NCBI GenBank assembly: GCA_024398875.1
Contig: JAKSIJ010000002.1
Location: 186,001 to 250,000, forward strand
DNA from: Fibrobacter sp.
GTDB lineage: Bacteria > Fibrobacterota > Fibrobacteria > Fibrobacterales > Fibrobacteraceae
DNA: 64,000 bases
Direction: 5' to 3'
Shown: one piece after another, positions 48,229-57,124 of the stretch
Layout of the letters: each line of letters starts with the position of its first letter
Position numbering within the stretch: the first letter of the stretch is position 1
Translations under genes and position numbers: made by a program
Notes under the pieces: generated by a model
Told to the model about the DNA's origin: nothing
The model's input: the letters and a program-made list of their open reading frames with translations, nothing else
The model's database searches: none

Positions 48229-49794
48229 ATGAATATTCGAATTTCTACTCTGGCTTTGGCTCTCGCTGTGGGAGCTTCTTTTGCGACTGACCCCCGTTTG
48301 GAACAAGGCAATGCCTACGCTGCTCAAGGGGAGTACGACAAAGCCATTGCTGAATATCGTGCGGTGTTGGCGGAACAACCTCGAAACTCCGAGGCTTATT
48401 TTGCGGCTGGTGAAGCCCGCATGATGAAAAAAGATTATAGCGGTGCTATTGCCAACTATCGTTTGGCGTACAAGTACGAACCCACCATGAGCGCTGCCTA
48501 CGAAGGTGCGGCAAAGGTTTATGAGGCTTTGGGTCAGAAGGCCAAGGCTGAGGCGGAGCGGGCAAAAGACCCGAAGAACAAGCCTGTTGAAGAGGTTGCG
48601 CAGGAAACTGCTCCCGCTGCTGAAGCTGCGCCTGTGATGATGCCGATTGAGGCGGGAACAACGGCGCCTACGGAAACCGCTGCTGAAACAGCCCCGGCAC
48701 CTGCAACGGCTCCTGCTGCCGAGACTGCTGCGGCGCCTGTTGCCGAGACTGCCGCGGCTCCTGCTGCAACCGCCCCTGCAGAGACCGCCGCTCCGGCGAC
48801 TCCTGAGGCTCAGACGGCCTCGGCTACCGCAACAGAACCTCAGAAAGAAACTGCTCCTGCGCAAACGTCGCCCGCTTCGGCGGTGGCCGCTACTGAACCT
48901 GCTCCTACCGAAACAGCCGCCGCTCCTGTTGCTGAACAAGCTCCCGCTGCTGCGGAACCTGCACTGGCGGCACCAGCTGTAACTTTGCCGGAAGATCCTT
49001 TCGAAAGAGGTAAAGCTCTTCTGGCGGAAGGAAAGTTTAAGGAAGCCGCTCCCCTGTGGCGTGAAGTTTTGGCTAAACATCCTGGACATGCCGGCGCCTA
49101 CTTCTATGCAGGCGTCACCCGTTATGAGATGGGCGAGATGGATAAGGCAGAATTCAACCTGAAAAAAGGTTTGAGTTATAAGGAAGAGGGCAATGATGCC
49201 AACTTCTACCTGGCTTGCGTCTATCAGAAAACCAAGAAGGAAGAGCAAGAGAAAAAAGCTTTGGCAGCTTACCTCAAGAAGGCGGCACCTGATGCCAAGT
49301 TCCGGAAACAGGCAGAGGAACGCTTTGCTGCACTAACGAAACCGCAGGAGACTGCTGCTGCCGCTTCTGAGGAAACAGCTCAGGCTACTGCAGAAGCGGC
49401 TCCCGCAACAGCAGCGGCACCTGAGGCAACTGTTGCGACTGCCGAATCCGCACCTGCAACAACAGCTGCGGCCGCACCTACATCGGGCCCGACAGATGTT
49501 CCGTCAGTAGCAAATGCCAACAGTCTTTTCAGGTCCGGCGATTTGGAAGGCGCGTTACAGATGTATCGCTCCCTTCTGGAAAAAGAAATTTCTCCTGACG
49601 AGCGCTACTTCTCCATGCTTCAGATGGGCAATATCTATCGCGAAATGCGAGATTTCCACAGCGCAGTGACCCGCTATCGCGAAGTTGTTCAGCAGTTCCC
49701 CGATTCAGATTGGGCGACGGAAGCGGAACGCGCTATGGAAGATGCTGTTTGGCTTGAAAAACACGCCAACGAACTTCCGCGTCGCGCACGTTAA
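48229..49794 (+). CDS. TPR protein with long Ala/Pro/Thr/Glu-rich linkers
   Basis: This 521-residue protein has a signal peptide (ATG at 48229, about 1-18). Two or three TPR units follow: GNAYAAQGEYDKAIAEYRAVLAEQP, YFAAGEARMMKKDYSGAIANYRLAYKYEP. A linker of about 130 residues is nearly all Ala, Pro, Thr and Glu. A second TPR block (RGKALLAEGKFKEAAPLWREVL and a Cys-containing unit) comes next, then a second such linker. A last TPR block (NSLFRSGDLEGALQMYRSLL) ends at RRAR. It is probably a periplasmic scaffold. The last 15 bases of the gene recur exactly 46 bp downstream. Confidence 0.8.
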   Translation: MNIRISTLALALAVGASFATDPRLEQGNAYAAQGEYDKAIAEYRAVLAEQPRNSEAYFAAGEARMMKKDYSGAIANYRLAYKYEPTMSAAYEGAAKVYEALGQKAKAEAERAKDPKNKPVEEVAQETAPAAEAAPVMMPIEAGTTAPTETAAETAPAPATAPAAETAAAPVAETAAAPAATAPAETAAPATPEAQTASATATEPQKETAPAQTSPASAVAATEPAPTETAAAPVAEQAPAAAEPALAAPAVTLPEDPFERGKALLAEGKFKEAAPLWREVLAKHPGHAGAYFYAGVTRYEMGEMDKAEFNLKKGLSYKEEGNDANFYLACVYQKTKKEEQEKKALAAYLKKAAPDAKFRKQAEERFAALTKPQETAAAASEETAQATAEAAPATAAAPEATVATAESAPATTAAAAPTSGPTDVPSVANANSLFRSGDLEGALQMYRSLLEKEISPDERYFSMLQMGNIYREMRDFHSAVTRYREVVQQFPDSDWATEAERAMEDAVWLEKHANELPRRAR

Positions 49795-49840
49795 TTCATC
49801 ACACTCGTTGTCGTACTCGCCAATTCGTCGCGCACGTTAA
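49780..49840. repeat. Duplicated 3' end of the TPR gene
   Basis: CGTCGCGCACGTTAA occurs at the gene end (49780-49794, coding RRAR-stop) and again at 49826-49840. The 31 bases between them hold no other feature. A 7-bp inverted repeat (GATTGCG/CGCAATC) lies further on at 49866-49895, before the convergent cyclase gene. Confidence 0.8.
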
Positions 49841-49901
49841 ATTTTTTGCGCTCACAGTTAGCCGAGATTGCGTTGTTTATTAGAATGCCGCAATCGCTAG
49901 T

Positions 49902-52900
49902 TTACTTTTCAGTAGCGGTAAACACGCCGTCCCAGGTTTCGCCTTCGGGAACAGGCGGATTCACTTTGTAGGCTTCGCAGCGCTTGATGTAGACGTGGCT
50001 AGGTGTGGTTCTACTGCCTGGGTCGCGTTCCGGATGGTGAGGCTCGTAATCCAAGCATTCTGTAAAGAGTTCGATAGCTTTATCCCAATCCATGGCGAGG
50101 TAGGCGGCACGTGCCCTTTCCCAAATATCCACCAGCTTGTTGAGAACTTCTTCGTCTTCACTTCCCACTTTTGTTAATAGCTCGTAGGTTTTTACGGGTT
50201 GGCTCTTACCAATCACGCGGATGGTGTCGAGTGAGCGGTAGATGTAGCGCCCCTTCTCCAAATGCTTTTCGGTGTCTTCACTGATTTGAATGTAGGCGCC
50301 ATACTGTTTTGCTGCACTTTCTAGACGGGCGCCCAGGTTCACGGCGTCACCCATCATGGTGTAGTTCTTACGCATGGTGGAACCCATGTTCCCTGTCACA
50401 ATATTACCGGAGTTGATACCAATGCGCATATGCATGTCGTGGACAATCTTTGGCCACTTGTCGCCTTCTCCAATCCATTTTTTGCGGAGCTTCATCAGTT
50501 CCTGTTGCATTTCAACGGCGGCGTCACAAGCACTCTGTGCATGATTGGGAAGAGGCATGGGCGCTCCAAAGAAGGCGATGATGGCATCACCTTCATACTT
50601 GTCCAGCGTTCCCTTGTTGCGGAGCAGCGTGTCGGTCATGGATGTTAGATATTCGTTCAAAAGTTCAACCAATCGCGTCGGGTCGCCAATCTTTTCAGAG
50701 AATGTGGAGAATCCCTGAATGTCGGTAAAGTAGGCCGTCATGTCGGACTTGGAACCGCCCAAGGTCGGCATGATTTCGTTGTTCACCATTTCATCAATCA
50801 GTTCCGGAGAAATGTACTGCTTAAAAGCGTTGCCCAAGAAGCGCTTCTCCTTGGATTCATAGTAGAACTGCACAATCAAAGCGATGATGTTGGTGAAAAG
50901 CATTACGAGAAGCTGCTTTGCTACACCGATATAAACGCCGTCTTGGAAGTATCGGTAGGCGATGAAGGTGTAGGAGGCCATCATGATGACGGAGAGCGTA
51001 ATGGAAATGTAACTCCTGACAAACAGCCCAATAAGTAAGCAAACCAGTGCAAGTAAGATGACGATAATTTGTTGGTAATTCTCGTTTAGCATCACCATGT
51101 ATTTGTCCTTCAAAATGTTTTGAAGAATGGTGGCGTGAATGAGAACGGCGGGGTTCTTTTCCTCGTGTGGTGCAGGCACAAAGTCAAACAAGGCCGGTGC
51201 TGCAGACCCGAGAATGAAAATTTTCCCCTGATAAAAACCGGGGTCAATGCGGTTCTTCGTTACATCGTAATAGGAAATGTGCTGGAAGGCTCGGTTCGCT
51301 TCGTTAGTGTTGTAGCGCCCTTGGTAGTTGACGAGGAACCGACCATAATTATCAATGGGGATGCGTTTCACAGGGCCGAAACGATATTCATTTCCGCCCA
51401 TTAATTTGTCTACCTCGCTATTTTCTGTACTACGAATTTCTTTTAGGACGGAATCGCTTAAAATGATAAGGTTGGATTCCCATTTGGATGTTCTGTGGTC
51501 GTAGCGGATATCCATGTCCATGGAGAGAAAAGTGGGCTTATCGACGGGGAGTTTGAAAAGGGAGTCCTTGAAAAAGTGAATCGCGCTTACGATGTAGGGC
51601 GTGATTACTGCCTCTTCCTCATTTTCTACATCAGTGAGAATGAACCTGCCTTCACCTTCTTCGTCCTTCTTGATGGTGATGCCGTTTCCTATGTCGCGTT
51701 CTTCCTCATCCCCCAAATTATTGAACGCATTCGTGTCCAAGTCAATAAGCGCCTTGGCGAGAATGGATTCAAGAAGCTGCCCTTCAAAAATTTCAAAAGT
51801 GAAATCGTTTTCCGCATTTCTGGTGGCGATGATTTTTGAGGAAACGTCAATAAAATCGTCGTTAGTACTGTTGTCAATGTCCGCTTTTTTCAACTTATCC
51901 CGCAGGGAGAGGAACATGGGGTAACTGAAGCCAGGGTAGGTGGTGTGAAATTTTCCCTTGTAATCGCGGTATACGCCAAAGGGTTTTCCCACATCAATGT
52001 ATTCACCCATCTTCACTTGCACATTTGCCGGATCCTGATGGAACAGGTGGAGGATGGTCATGAGGGACATGGTGGAATAGATGCGGCTTCCTTCGTCGGG
52101 ATACAAGTTCGGATCTGGGAAGCGATAGAGCATGGACACGTGGCGGACTACACCGTCGTTGTCCGGATAGGCATTTACGGAACCCATGTGGGCTGCGGCA
52201 TGTGCTAATTCCGGGAAGATGTTATCCAGAAGTTCCTTGTTCTCAATGTTTTCGGGATGGTCAATCTGTTCGTTGGCAAATGAGGATTCAAAGCCCAGTT
52301 CAATGGCGCGGTCAATAGTGCTGAGGGGGCGCCACTGGGATTCATGCTTGTAGGCTTTGGCTTCTTCTACCGTGAAGCATACAATGGAATTGCCTCCACC
52401 TCTAACGGCTTCGATGAGAAGAGAATCGTAGTTGTAGCTCTTCTGAATGTTATCAAAGAAGGTCTGCCGTACTTTTAGAGAGTCAAAATATCGCTTTTCG
52501 CCGGTGAGGGTACTGTCGTAGATGTAAAAAACATCTTCTGGATCACTAGGCCGCACCTCGCTGGGAATAAACTTGTTCATAATGCGGGTGGCTTGGGCTG
52601 CCTTTTGCTTTCCGAAGTCTGCATTCTTGAATAGAATATCGAAGCCAATGGCCGAGGCTCCGCCATTCCCTAGGTTTTTCACCACATTAGCATGGATGGA
52701 CCGGTCCCATTCGTTGTAGTTACCCAGTTTTGCAAGGGAAGGCTCGTCGATGTCTACAATCAGAATGTTGGGGTCGTAGTTCTGGGCCAGGGAAACCTTG
52801 TCGTCAATGTCGCTTTGCGTTTCTGTTCCAGCTGTAGCCGCTTTGAAGAACATGTCGTAGAAGAGGTATTCCACAGGTTCCGCCGCAGTACGGGCCGCAG

Positions 52901-53018
52901 GAACGTACGGATCTTGAACGTTACCTAAAACGATAATCAAAAAAACGACTATGGCCGAGAGCCCGAAACCAACGGGAATTTTCTTCAGCTTTTTAGATAA
53001 CTTTCTTTGCATGTTCAT
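49902..53018 (-). CDS. CHASE2-domain adenylate cyclase (class III)
   Basis: This 1038-residue membrane protein starts with a membrane helix (about 17-32). A periplasmic CHASE2 sensor domain follows, with ILIVDIDEPSLAKLG and NGGASAIGFDILF near residues 85-130 and a long acidic insertion. Three membrane helices (about 645-715) lead to a cyclase domain (about 755-960). The catalytic metal aspartates are in FTDIQGF and YEGDAIIAFFG. The lysine in TLDKYEGD favours ATP over GTP, and GDAVNLGARLESAAK holds the transition-state Asn and Arg. A C-terminal segment of about 80 residues looks TPR-like. It should make cAMP in response to an external signal; no cAMP receptor gene is seen here. Confidence 0.9.
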   Translation of the reverse strand: MNMQRKLSKKLKKIPVGFGLSAIVVFLIIVLGNVQDPYVPAARTAAEPVEYLFYDMFFKAATAGTETQSDIDDKVSLAQNYDPNILIVDIDEPSLAKLGNYNEWDRSIHANVVKNLGNGGASAIGFDILFKNADFGKQKAAQATRIMNKFIPSEVRPSDPEDVFYIYDSTLTGEKRYFDSLKVRQTFFDNIQKSYNYDSLLIEAVRGGGNSIVCFTVEEAKAYKHESQWRPLSTIDRAIELGFESSFANEQIDHPENIENKELLDNIFPELAHAAAHMGSVNAYPDNDGVVRHVSMLYRFPDPNLYPDEGSRIYSTMSLMTILHLFHQDPANVQVKMGEYIDVGKPFGVYRDYKGKFHTTYPGFSYPMFLSLRDKLKKADIDNSTNDDFIDVSSKIIATRNAENDFTFEIFEGQLLESILAKALIDLDTNAFNNLGDEEERDIGNGITIKKDEEGEGRFILTDVENEEEAVITPYIVSAIHFFKDSLFKLPVDKPTFLSMDMDIRYDHRTSKWESNLIILSDSVLKEIRSTENSEVDKLMGGNEYRFGPVKRIPIDNYGRFLVNYQGRYNTNEANRAFQHISYYDVTKNRIDPGFYQGKIFILGSAAPALFDFVPAPHEEKNPAVLIHATILQNILKDKYMVMLNENYQQIIVILLALVCLLIGLFVRSYISITLSVIMMASYTFIAYRYFQDGVYIGVAKQLLVMLFTNIIALIVQFYYESKEKRFLGNAFKQYISPELIDEMVNNEIMPTLGGSKSDMTAYFTDIQGFSTFSEKIGDPTRLVELLNEYLTSMTDTLLRNKGTLDKYEGDAIIAFFGAPMPLPNHAQSACDAAVEMQQELMKLRKKWIGEGDKWPKIVHDMHMRIGINSGNIVTGNMGSTMRKNYTMMGDAVNLGARLESAAKQYGAYIQISEDTEKHLEKGRYIYRSLDTIRVIGKSQPVKTYELLTKVGSEDEEVLNKLVDIWERARAAYLAMDWDKAIELFTECLDYEPHHPERDPGSRTTPSHVYIKRCEAYKVNPPVPEGETWDGVFTATEK

Positions 53019-53073
53019 AAAAATAACAAATCACATTAATTATATTATCCATGATTAGACGGAGGTGCGTAAT

Positions 53074-56013
53074 TTGGCTACGCAAAAAAAGAAATCTTCT
53101 AAAAATACCTCGAAATCCAAGGGTGAATCATCCAGTTCTTCTTTGGGTGTACTTGTTCTGGGATGGTTTGTCTTTGCTGTTGGTGCAATTCTTTTGATGG
53201 GCTGCATCAGTTCGGTGTATAGTGGCTCTGAAGGCAATTGGTTGGGCCCCTTCTTTGGTGGCTTGATTCCCAAATTCTTTATTTTCCTGTTTGGAAAACT
53301 CCCTGTGGTGATATTTACCTTTGCGGTGATGCTGTGGGGTTTGTTTGTGGCGCTTAGACCGGCCCGGGCGAAAATCCTTGCGGCTACGGTGGGGGTGAGC
53401 CTGCTAACCTTGGATTTGTCCTGCTTGCTTTCCTTGAAAAATTATGGCCAGGCCCAAGTGTCTAAGGATGTTTTGGGAATGAATGGTGGTGCAATCGGCC
53501 AGTTCTTTACCCAGTATATGGCGATTCCCGTATTTGGAAAGGAATCCTGCCTTGCGCCCGCATTGATTCTTGTGGCAGTTCTGATTTTGATTCTGGTGTT
53601 CTCTTTTGGACTGCGGCCTCGGCATTTCCGCTTCTTGTTGGTGGCGGTTCGCGGCATTACGGGATTGTTCAAAAAGAAGGAACTTGATGATGCTGATAGC
53701 GATTCAAACGACGAGGACGCAACGACGAAAGTGGCTCCTCCCAAACGCCGCGGCATTGAGATGTCCAGCGATACAACGCTATTCAATGTGCCCGATGATT
53801 ATAAGATGAAGCGGAAAGGGGTTCTGAAACCTTTCAATGCACGTTCCAATTGGATGGATCAGACGGTTTCGGATGCTCCTACCATGATGCCCGGATTGCA
53901 GGGGGAATCTCCCATGCCACCTGCGGGTGCTTCTGTGCAGTCTGCGGTTGGTGGCGCTGAACCTCAGCCGGATTTGGCTTTGCCTAGCGAGGACCCGGAA
54001 ATTGCCCGCCTGGAGCAGGAACTGCGCGATAATGCGGCGCAGATGAATGCACTCCAGATCATGGAAATCAAGGACCGCATTGCGGCTCTTCGTCGCGCCC
54101 GTGACATGCTTAACTGGGAACAGGGCCATGATGGCCGCTTGGTGGTGAAGGGCGCTGTTCGCGGTGGAGAAAATGTGGCGGCTCAGGCAGGCAATGCTGC
54201 TATCGATAGTGATGCTACGGCAGTTGCCGGCGGCGCTGCAGCAACAGTTCCCGCGGATGCTAACGATACCACCGCAGTTGCAGGCGCTTCTGAAACTGAA
54301 AATCTGGAAAATACATCATGCGACGGGAATCGCGCGGAACCTCTGGATGGAAATCCTGATGATGTGCCTGCGGATTCCTACGGCGATGCCGGCGATGATG
54401 AAACCTTCATTCCGCAGATTGTCTCCAGCGATGAAGTGGGTGAGGATCCCTCTTATGTGGCGCCGAACCAGATTGGTACCAGCACTGGGATTCCGCAGCC
54501 AGACCCCACGGTGGCTTATGATGAATACAAGGTCCCTTCTGTTGATGAAATTTTGAGTGAACATGAGCCGCAGTCGGCGGATTACACGGCGGACGAATTG
54601 AACGACATTGGCCACATGCTGGAAGAGAAGTTGGAAAACTTCAAGGTGAAAGGGAAGGTGGTTGGCTGTGAAACGGGCCCTGTGATTACGCGCTTTGAAG
54701 TGGAGCCGGGTCCTGGCGTGAAGGTGTCGCAGTTCAGCGCCCTGCAAGACGATTTGGCCATGGCGTTGAAGGCAACTTCTATCCGTATCCTCGCCCCGAT
54801 TCCAGGCAAGGGTGCCGTAGGTATTGAAATTCCCAACCGCAAGACGCAGACGATTTATGGCAGGGACATTTTTGAGAGCGAGGAATTTTCTCCATCGCCC
54901 GATAAGATTGTCATGGCCATCGGTAAGGATATTTCCGGCGAACCTTTTGCCATGGATTTGGCCAAGGCTCCGCACTTGATGATTGCAGGCCAGACAGGCT
55001 CTGGTAAGTCCGTCTGCATCAACGCCCTCATGGCGAGCATGCTCTTCAGCAAAACGCCGGACGAACTCCGCATGATATTGGTGGACCCGAAGGCGGTGGA
55101 ACTGAAGATGTATGAGAACATTCCGCATCTTCTCGCGCCCGTGATTACCAAGCCGGAGGTAGCAATACAAGCATTGCAGTGGCTCTGTTATGAGATGGAC
55201 CGCCGTACCGAGGTGCTGGCAAAGGCCCGCGTTCGTAACCTGCTGGGCTTTAACGAGAAATTCGAAGCCGGAGAACTGCCGGAGGATGTGCCCGAGGAAG
55301 ATCGCAATCACCGCATGGCATTCATCGTGGTCATCATTGATGAAATGGCGGATTTGATGATGGTGGCAGGGAAGGAAATCGAGAAGTCCGTAAGCCGTCT
55401 TGCCGCAAAGGCTCGTGCTGTGGGTATTCATTTGGTGCTCGCTACACAGCGCCCCTCAGTGAAGGTGATTACTGGTAACATTAAGGCGAACCTGCCGACT
55501 CGTATCAGTTTCAAGGTGGCTTCTCAGGTGGATGCCCGTACGGTGATGGACCATGCCGGTGCCGAAAAACTCTTAGGTCGCGGCGACATGCTGTATAAGG
55601 CTGTGAATGCTCCGGACCCGATTCGCTTGCATGGCGCATTCCTCAGTGATGAGGAGGCAGAACGATTGGCCGATGCCTGCAGTAACCAGAATGTGAACTA
55701 TCCTCAGCTGGAATCCTTTGATGTGGCCGAGGATGGCGGTGACGAAGAAGGTGGTGAAGTTGGCGGAGCTGTTGGCGGAAAGTTGGATAAGCTCATCTTT
55801 GAAGTCTGTAAGTATGCCATTGAATCTAAGGGCCTTTCCACCTCTGCAGTGCAGCGTCACTTTAGCGTGGGTTACAGCCGCGCTGGGAAGATTGTGGACC
55901 AGATTTACGGTCTGGGACTTTGCGCTCCGGGAACCGGAAACTCAAAACCCAGGGCGATGCTCATTACGGAAGAAGAGTTGATGCAATTGGAACGTTCTGG
56001 TAGATTTGGATGA
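53074..56013 (+). CDS. ftsK: DNA translocase FtsK/SpoIIIE
   Basis: This 979-residue protein pumps chromosomal DNA at the septum. A GGAGGT site lies seven bases before a TTG at 53074, the chosen start; the GTG at 53065 overlaps that site. Four membrane helices occupy about residues 25-195. A low-complexity acidic linker (about 200-500) follows. The motor domain has Walker A AGQTGSGKSVCINAL (about residue 640), VDPKAVELKMYENIPHLL and IVVIIDEMADLMM. The gamma winged helix at the end (KGLSTSAVQRHFSVGYSRAGKIVDQI) should read KOPS-like DNA signs. ispE overlaps its stop by 4 bases. Confidence 0.95.
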   Translation: MATQKKKSSKNTSKSKGESSSSSLGVLVLGWFVFAVGAILLMGCISSVYSGSEGNWLGPFFGGLIPKFFIFLFGKLPVVIFTFAVMLWGLFVALRPARAKILAATVGVSLLTLDLSCLLSLKNYGQAQVSKDVLGMNGGAIGQFFTQYMAIPVFGKESCLAPALILVAVLILILVFSFGLRPRHFRFLLVAVRGITGLFKKKELDDADSDSNDEDATTKVAPPKRRGIEMSSDTTLFNVPDDYKMKRKGVLKPFNARSNWMDQTVSDAPTMMPGLQGESPMPPAGASVQSAVGGAEPQPDLALPSEDPEIARLEQELRDNAAQMNALQIMEIKDRIAALRRARDMLNWEQGHDGRLVVKGAVRGGENVAAQAGNAAIDSDATAVAGGAAATVPADANDTTAVAGASETENLENTSCDGNRAEPLDGNPDDVPADSYGDAGDDETFIPQIVSSDEVGEDPSYVAPNQIGTSTGIPQPDPTVAYDEYKVPSVDEILSEHEPQSADYTADELNDIGHMLEEKLENFKVKGKVVGCETGPVITRFEVEPGPGVKVSQFSALQDDLAMALKATSIRILAPIPGKGAVGIEIPNRKTQTIYGRDIFESEEFSPSPDKIVMAIGKDISGEPFAMDLAKAPHLMIAGQTGSGKSVCINALMASMLFSKTPDELRMILVDPKAVELKMYENIPHLLAPVITKPEVAIQALQWLCYEMDRRTEVLAKARVRNLLGFNEKFEAGELPEDVPEEDRNHRMAFIVVIIDEMADLMMVAGKEIEKSVSRLAAKARAVGIHLVLATQRPSVKVITGNIKANLPTRISFKVASQVDARTVMDHAGAEKLLGRGDMLYKAVNAPDPIRLHGAFLSDEEAERLADACSNQNVNYPQLESFDVAEDGGDEEGGEVGGAVGGKLDKLIFEVCKYAIESKGLSTSAVQRHFSVGYSRAGKIVDQIYGLGLCAPGTGNSKPRAMLITEEELMQLERSGRFG

Positions 56014-56942
56014 TAGCGATGAAAGAATACGCACCTGCAAAAATCAATCTGTTTCTGGATGTCATCCGCAAGCGTGAAGATGGCTACCATGATTTGGGAA
56101 CGGTCTTCCAGACGGTGGATGCGGGCGATACCTTGACTTTGGAAGCCCGAAACGACGGCGTTATCACTCTGGAATACAACAAGCCCCAGGATTATCCCAA
56201 GGAATCGGATTTGGTGTACAAGGCCGCAATTGCCCTCAAAAATTATGCGGTCGGCATGGTTTCAGGTTCTGAAAATACTCCCGAAGAGAAACAGCAGGCG
56301 GAAAATTTGGGTGTGGACCTCTACTTAGAAAAAGTAATGCCTCTTGGCGCAGGCCTTGGCGGCGGAAGCGCCGATGCCGCAGCCACCCTCCGGGGGCTGA
56401 ACCGCCTCTGGAACCTGAACCTCCCGGCCACCACCTTGGAAGAAATCGGTGCGAAGCTCGGGGCCGATGTGCCCTTCCTCGTCAGAGGCGGCACGGCATT
56501 CGCCGAGGGCATTGGCGAGCGCCTTACGTTCAAGAACCCGCTGCAACTTTCCGGCGACGAGCATCTCCTCATCGCAACCCCATTAGATGCTGTCCCCACG
56601 AAGGATGCCTACGCCGGCGTCCCCAAATCCGGTCCAGACCGCTGGGAGAACTTTAAGGGAATTATGAATGCAGAATGCAGAATGCAGAATAGTGATTTCC
56701 TTGTGCGACTTGTTAATTTTAACGCCTTCGAAACCTCCGTTTTCCCGAAGCATCCTCTGGTTGCATCCATGAAAGAGGAGTTCGTGAAGCTGGGGGCGAG
56801 GGCCTCCCTCATGAGCGGGTCCGGTGCCTCGGTCTTTGGAATTTTCCCCTCCAGGGAGTCTGCAGAACGGGCTTCCGAAGCGCTGAAATCCATTTCTAGA
56901 TACCGCAAAGTGACGCGCTTTTTTACGGGATTTGCGCTGTAA
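56010..56942 (+). CDS. ispE: 4-diphosphocytidyl-2-C-methyl-D-erythritol kinase
   Basis: This 310-residue GHMP kinase phosphorylates CDP-ME in the MEP isoprenoid pathway. It opens YAPAKINLFLDVIRKREDGYHDL and has the ATP loop MPLGAGLGGGSADAAATLRGLN (about residue 112). The C-terminal motif LMSGSGASVFGIF follows. The ATG at 56010 overlaps the ftsK stop; another ATG at 56019 is possible. A repeat-like stretch at 56661-56692 adds about eleven residues (IMNAECRMQNS) in frame in a region that is variable in the family. The enzyme is likely still active, since no core motif is disturbed. Confidence 0.94.
   Translation: MIAMKEYAPAKINLFLDVIRKREDGYHDLGTVFQTVDAGDTLTLEARNDGVITLEYNKPQDYPKESDLVYKAAIALKNYAVGMVSGSENTPEEKQQAENLGVDLYLEKVMPLGAGLGGGSADAAATLRGLNRLWNLNLPATTLEEIGAKLGADVPFLVRGGTAFAEGIGERLTFKNPLQLSGDEHLLIATPLDAVPTKDAYAGVPKSGPDRWENFKGIMNAECRMQNSDFLVRLVNFNAFETSVFPKHPLVASMKEEFVKLGARASLMSGSGASVFGIFPSRESAERASEALKSISRYRKVTRFFTGFAL
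56661..56692 (+). repeat. Simple-repeat insertion inside ispE
   Basis: Three units of GCAGAAT follow ATTATGAAT. The reverse complement resembles ATTCAGCATTCTGCATTC in the 187-bp intergenic repeats at 37427-37449 and 37614-37636. The insertion keeps the frame. Confidence 0.6.
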
Positions 56943-56999
56943 AACCCGAAATTGAGCCGTCTTGGCCCCTTTTCCCTTTTATTTTCAACCCCTTTTTAC

Positions 57000-57007
57000 T
57001 ATATTTG
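57000..57007 (+). promoter_or_regulatory. TATATTTG promoter element of tRNA-Gln
   Basis: An exact TAnnTTTG word 9 bases before the tRNA 5' end; the upstream box is only T-rich. Confidence 0.55.
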
Positions 57008-57016
57008 CGCCACCAT

Positions 57017-57088
57017 TGGGGTATCGTCAAGTGGTAAGACAACGGATTTTGATTCCGTTATTCGTTGGTTCGAGTCCAGCTACCCCAA
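57017..57088 (+). tRNA. tRNA-Gln (anticodon TTG)
   Basis: A 72-base cloverleaf. The acceptor stem TGGGGTA pairs perfectly with TACCCCA. The anticodon arm is ACGGA-TTTTGAT-TCCGT with TTG, and the T arm has GTTCGAGTC. CCA is not encoded. rplY begins 36 bases downstream and may be read from the same promoter. Confidence 0.95.
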
Positions 57089-57124
57089 TGAAATTTTTTC
57101 AAAATTCCAAATTGGAGATAAAAA

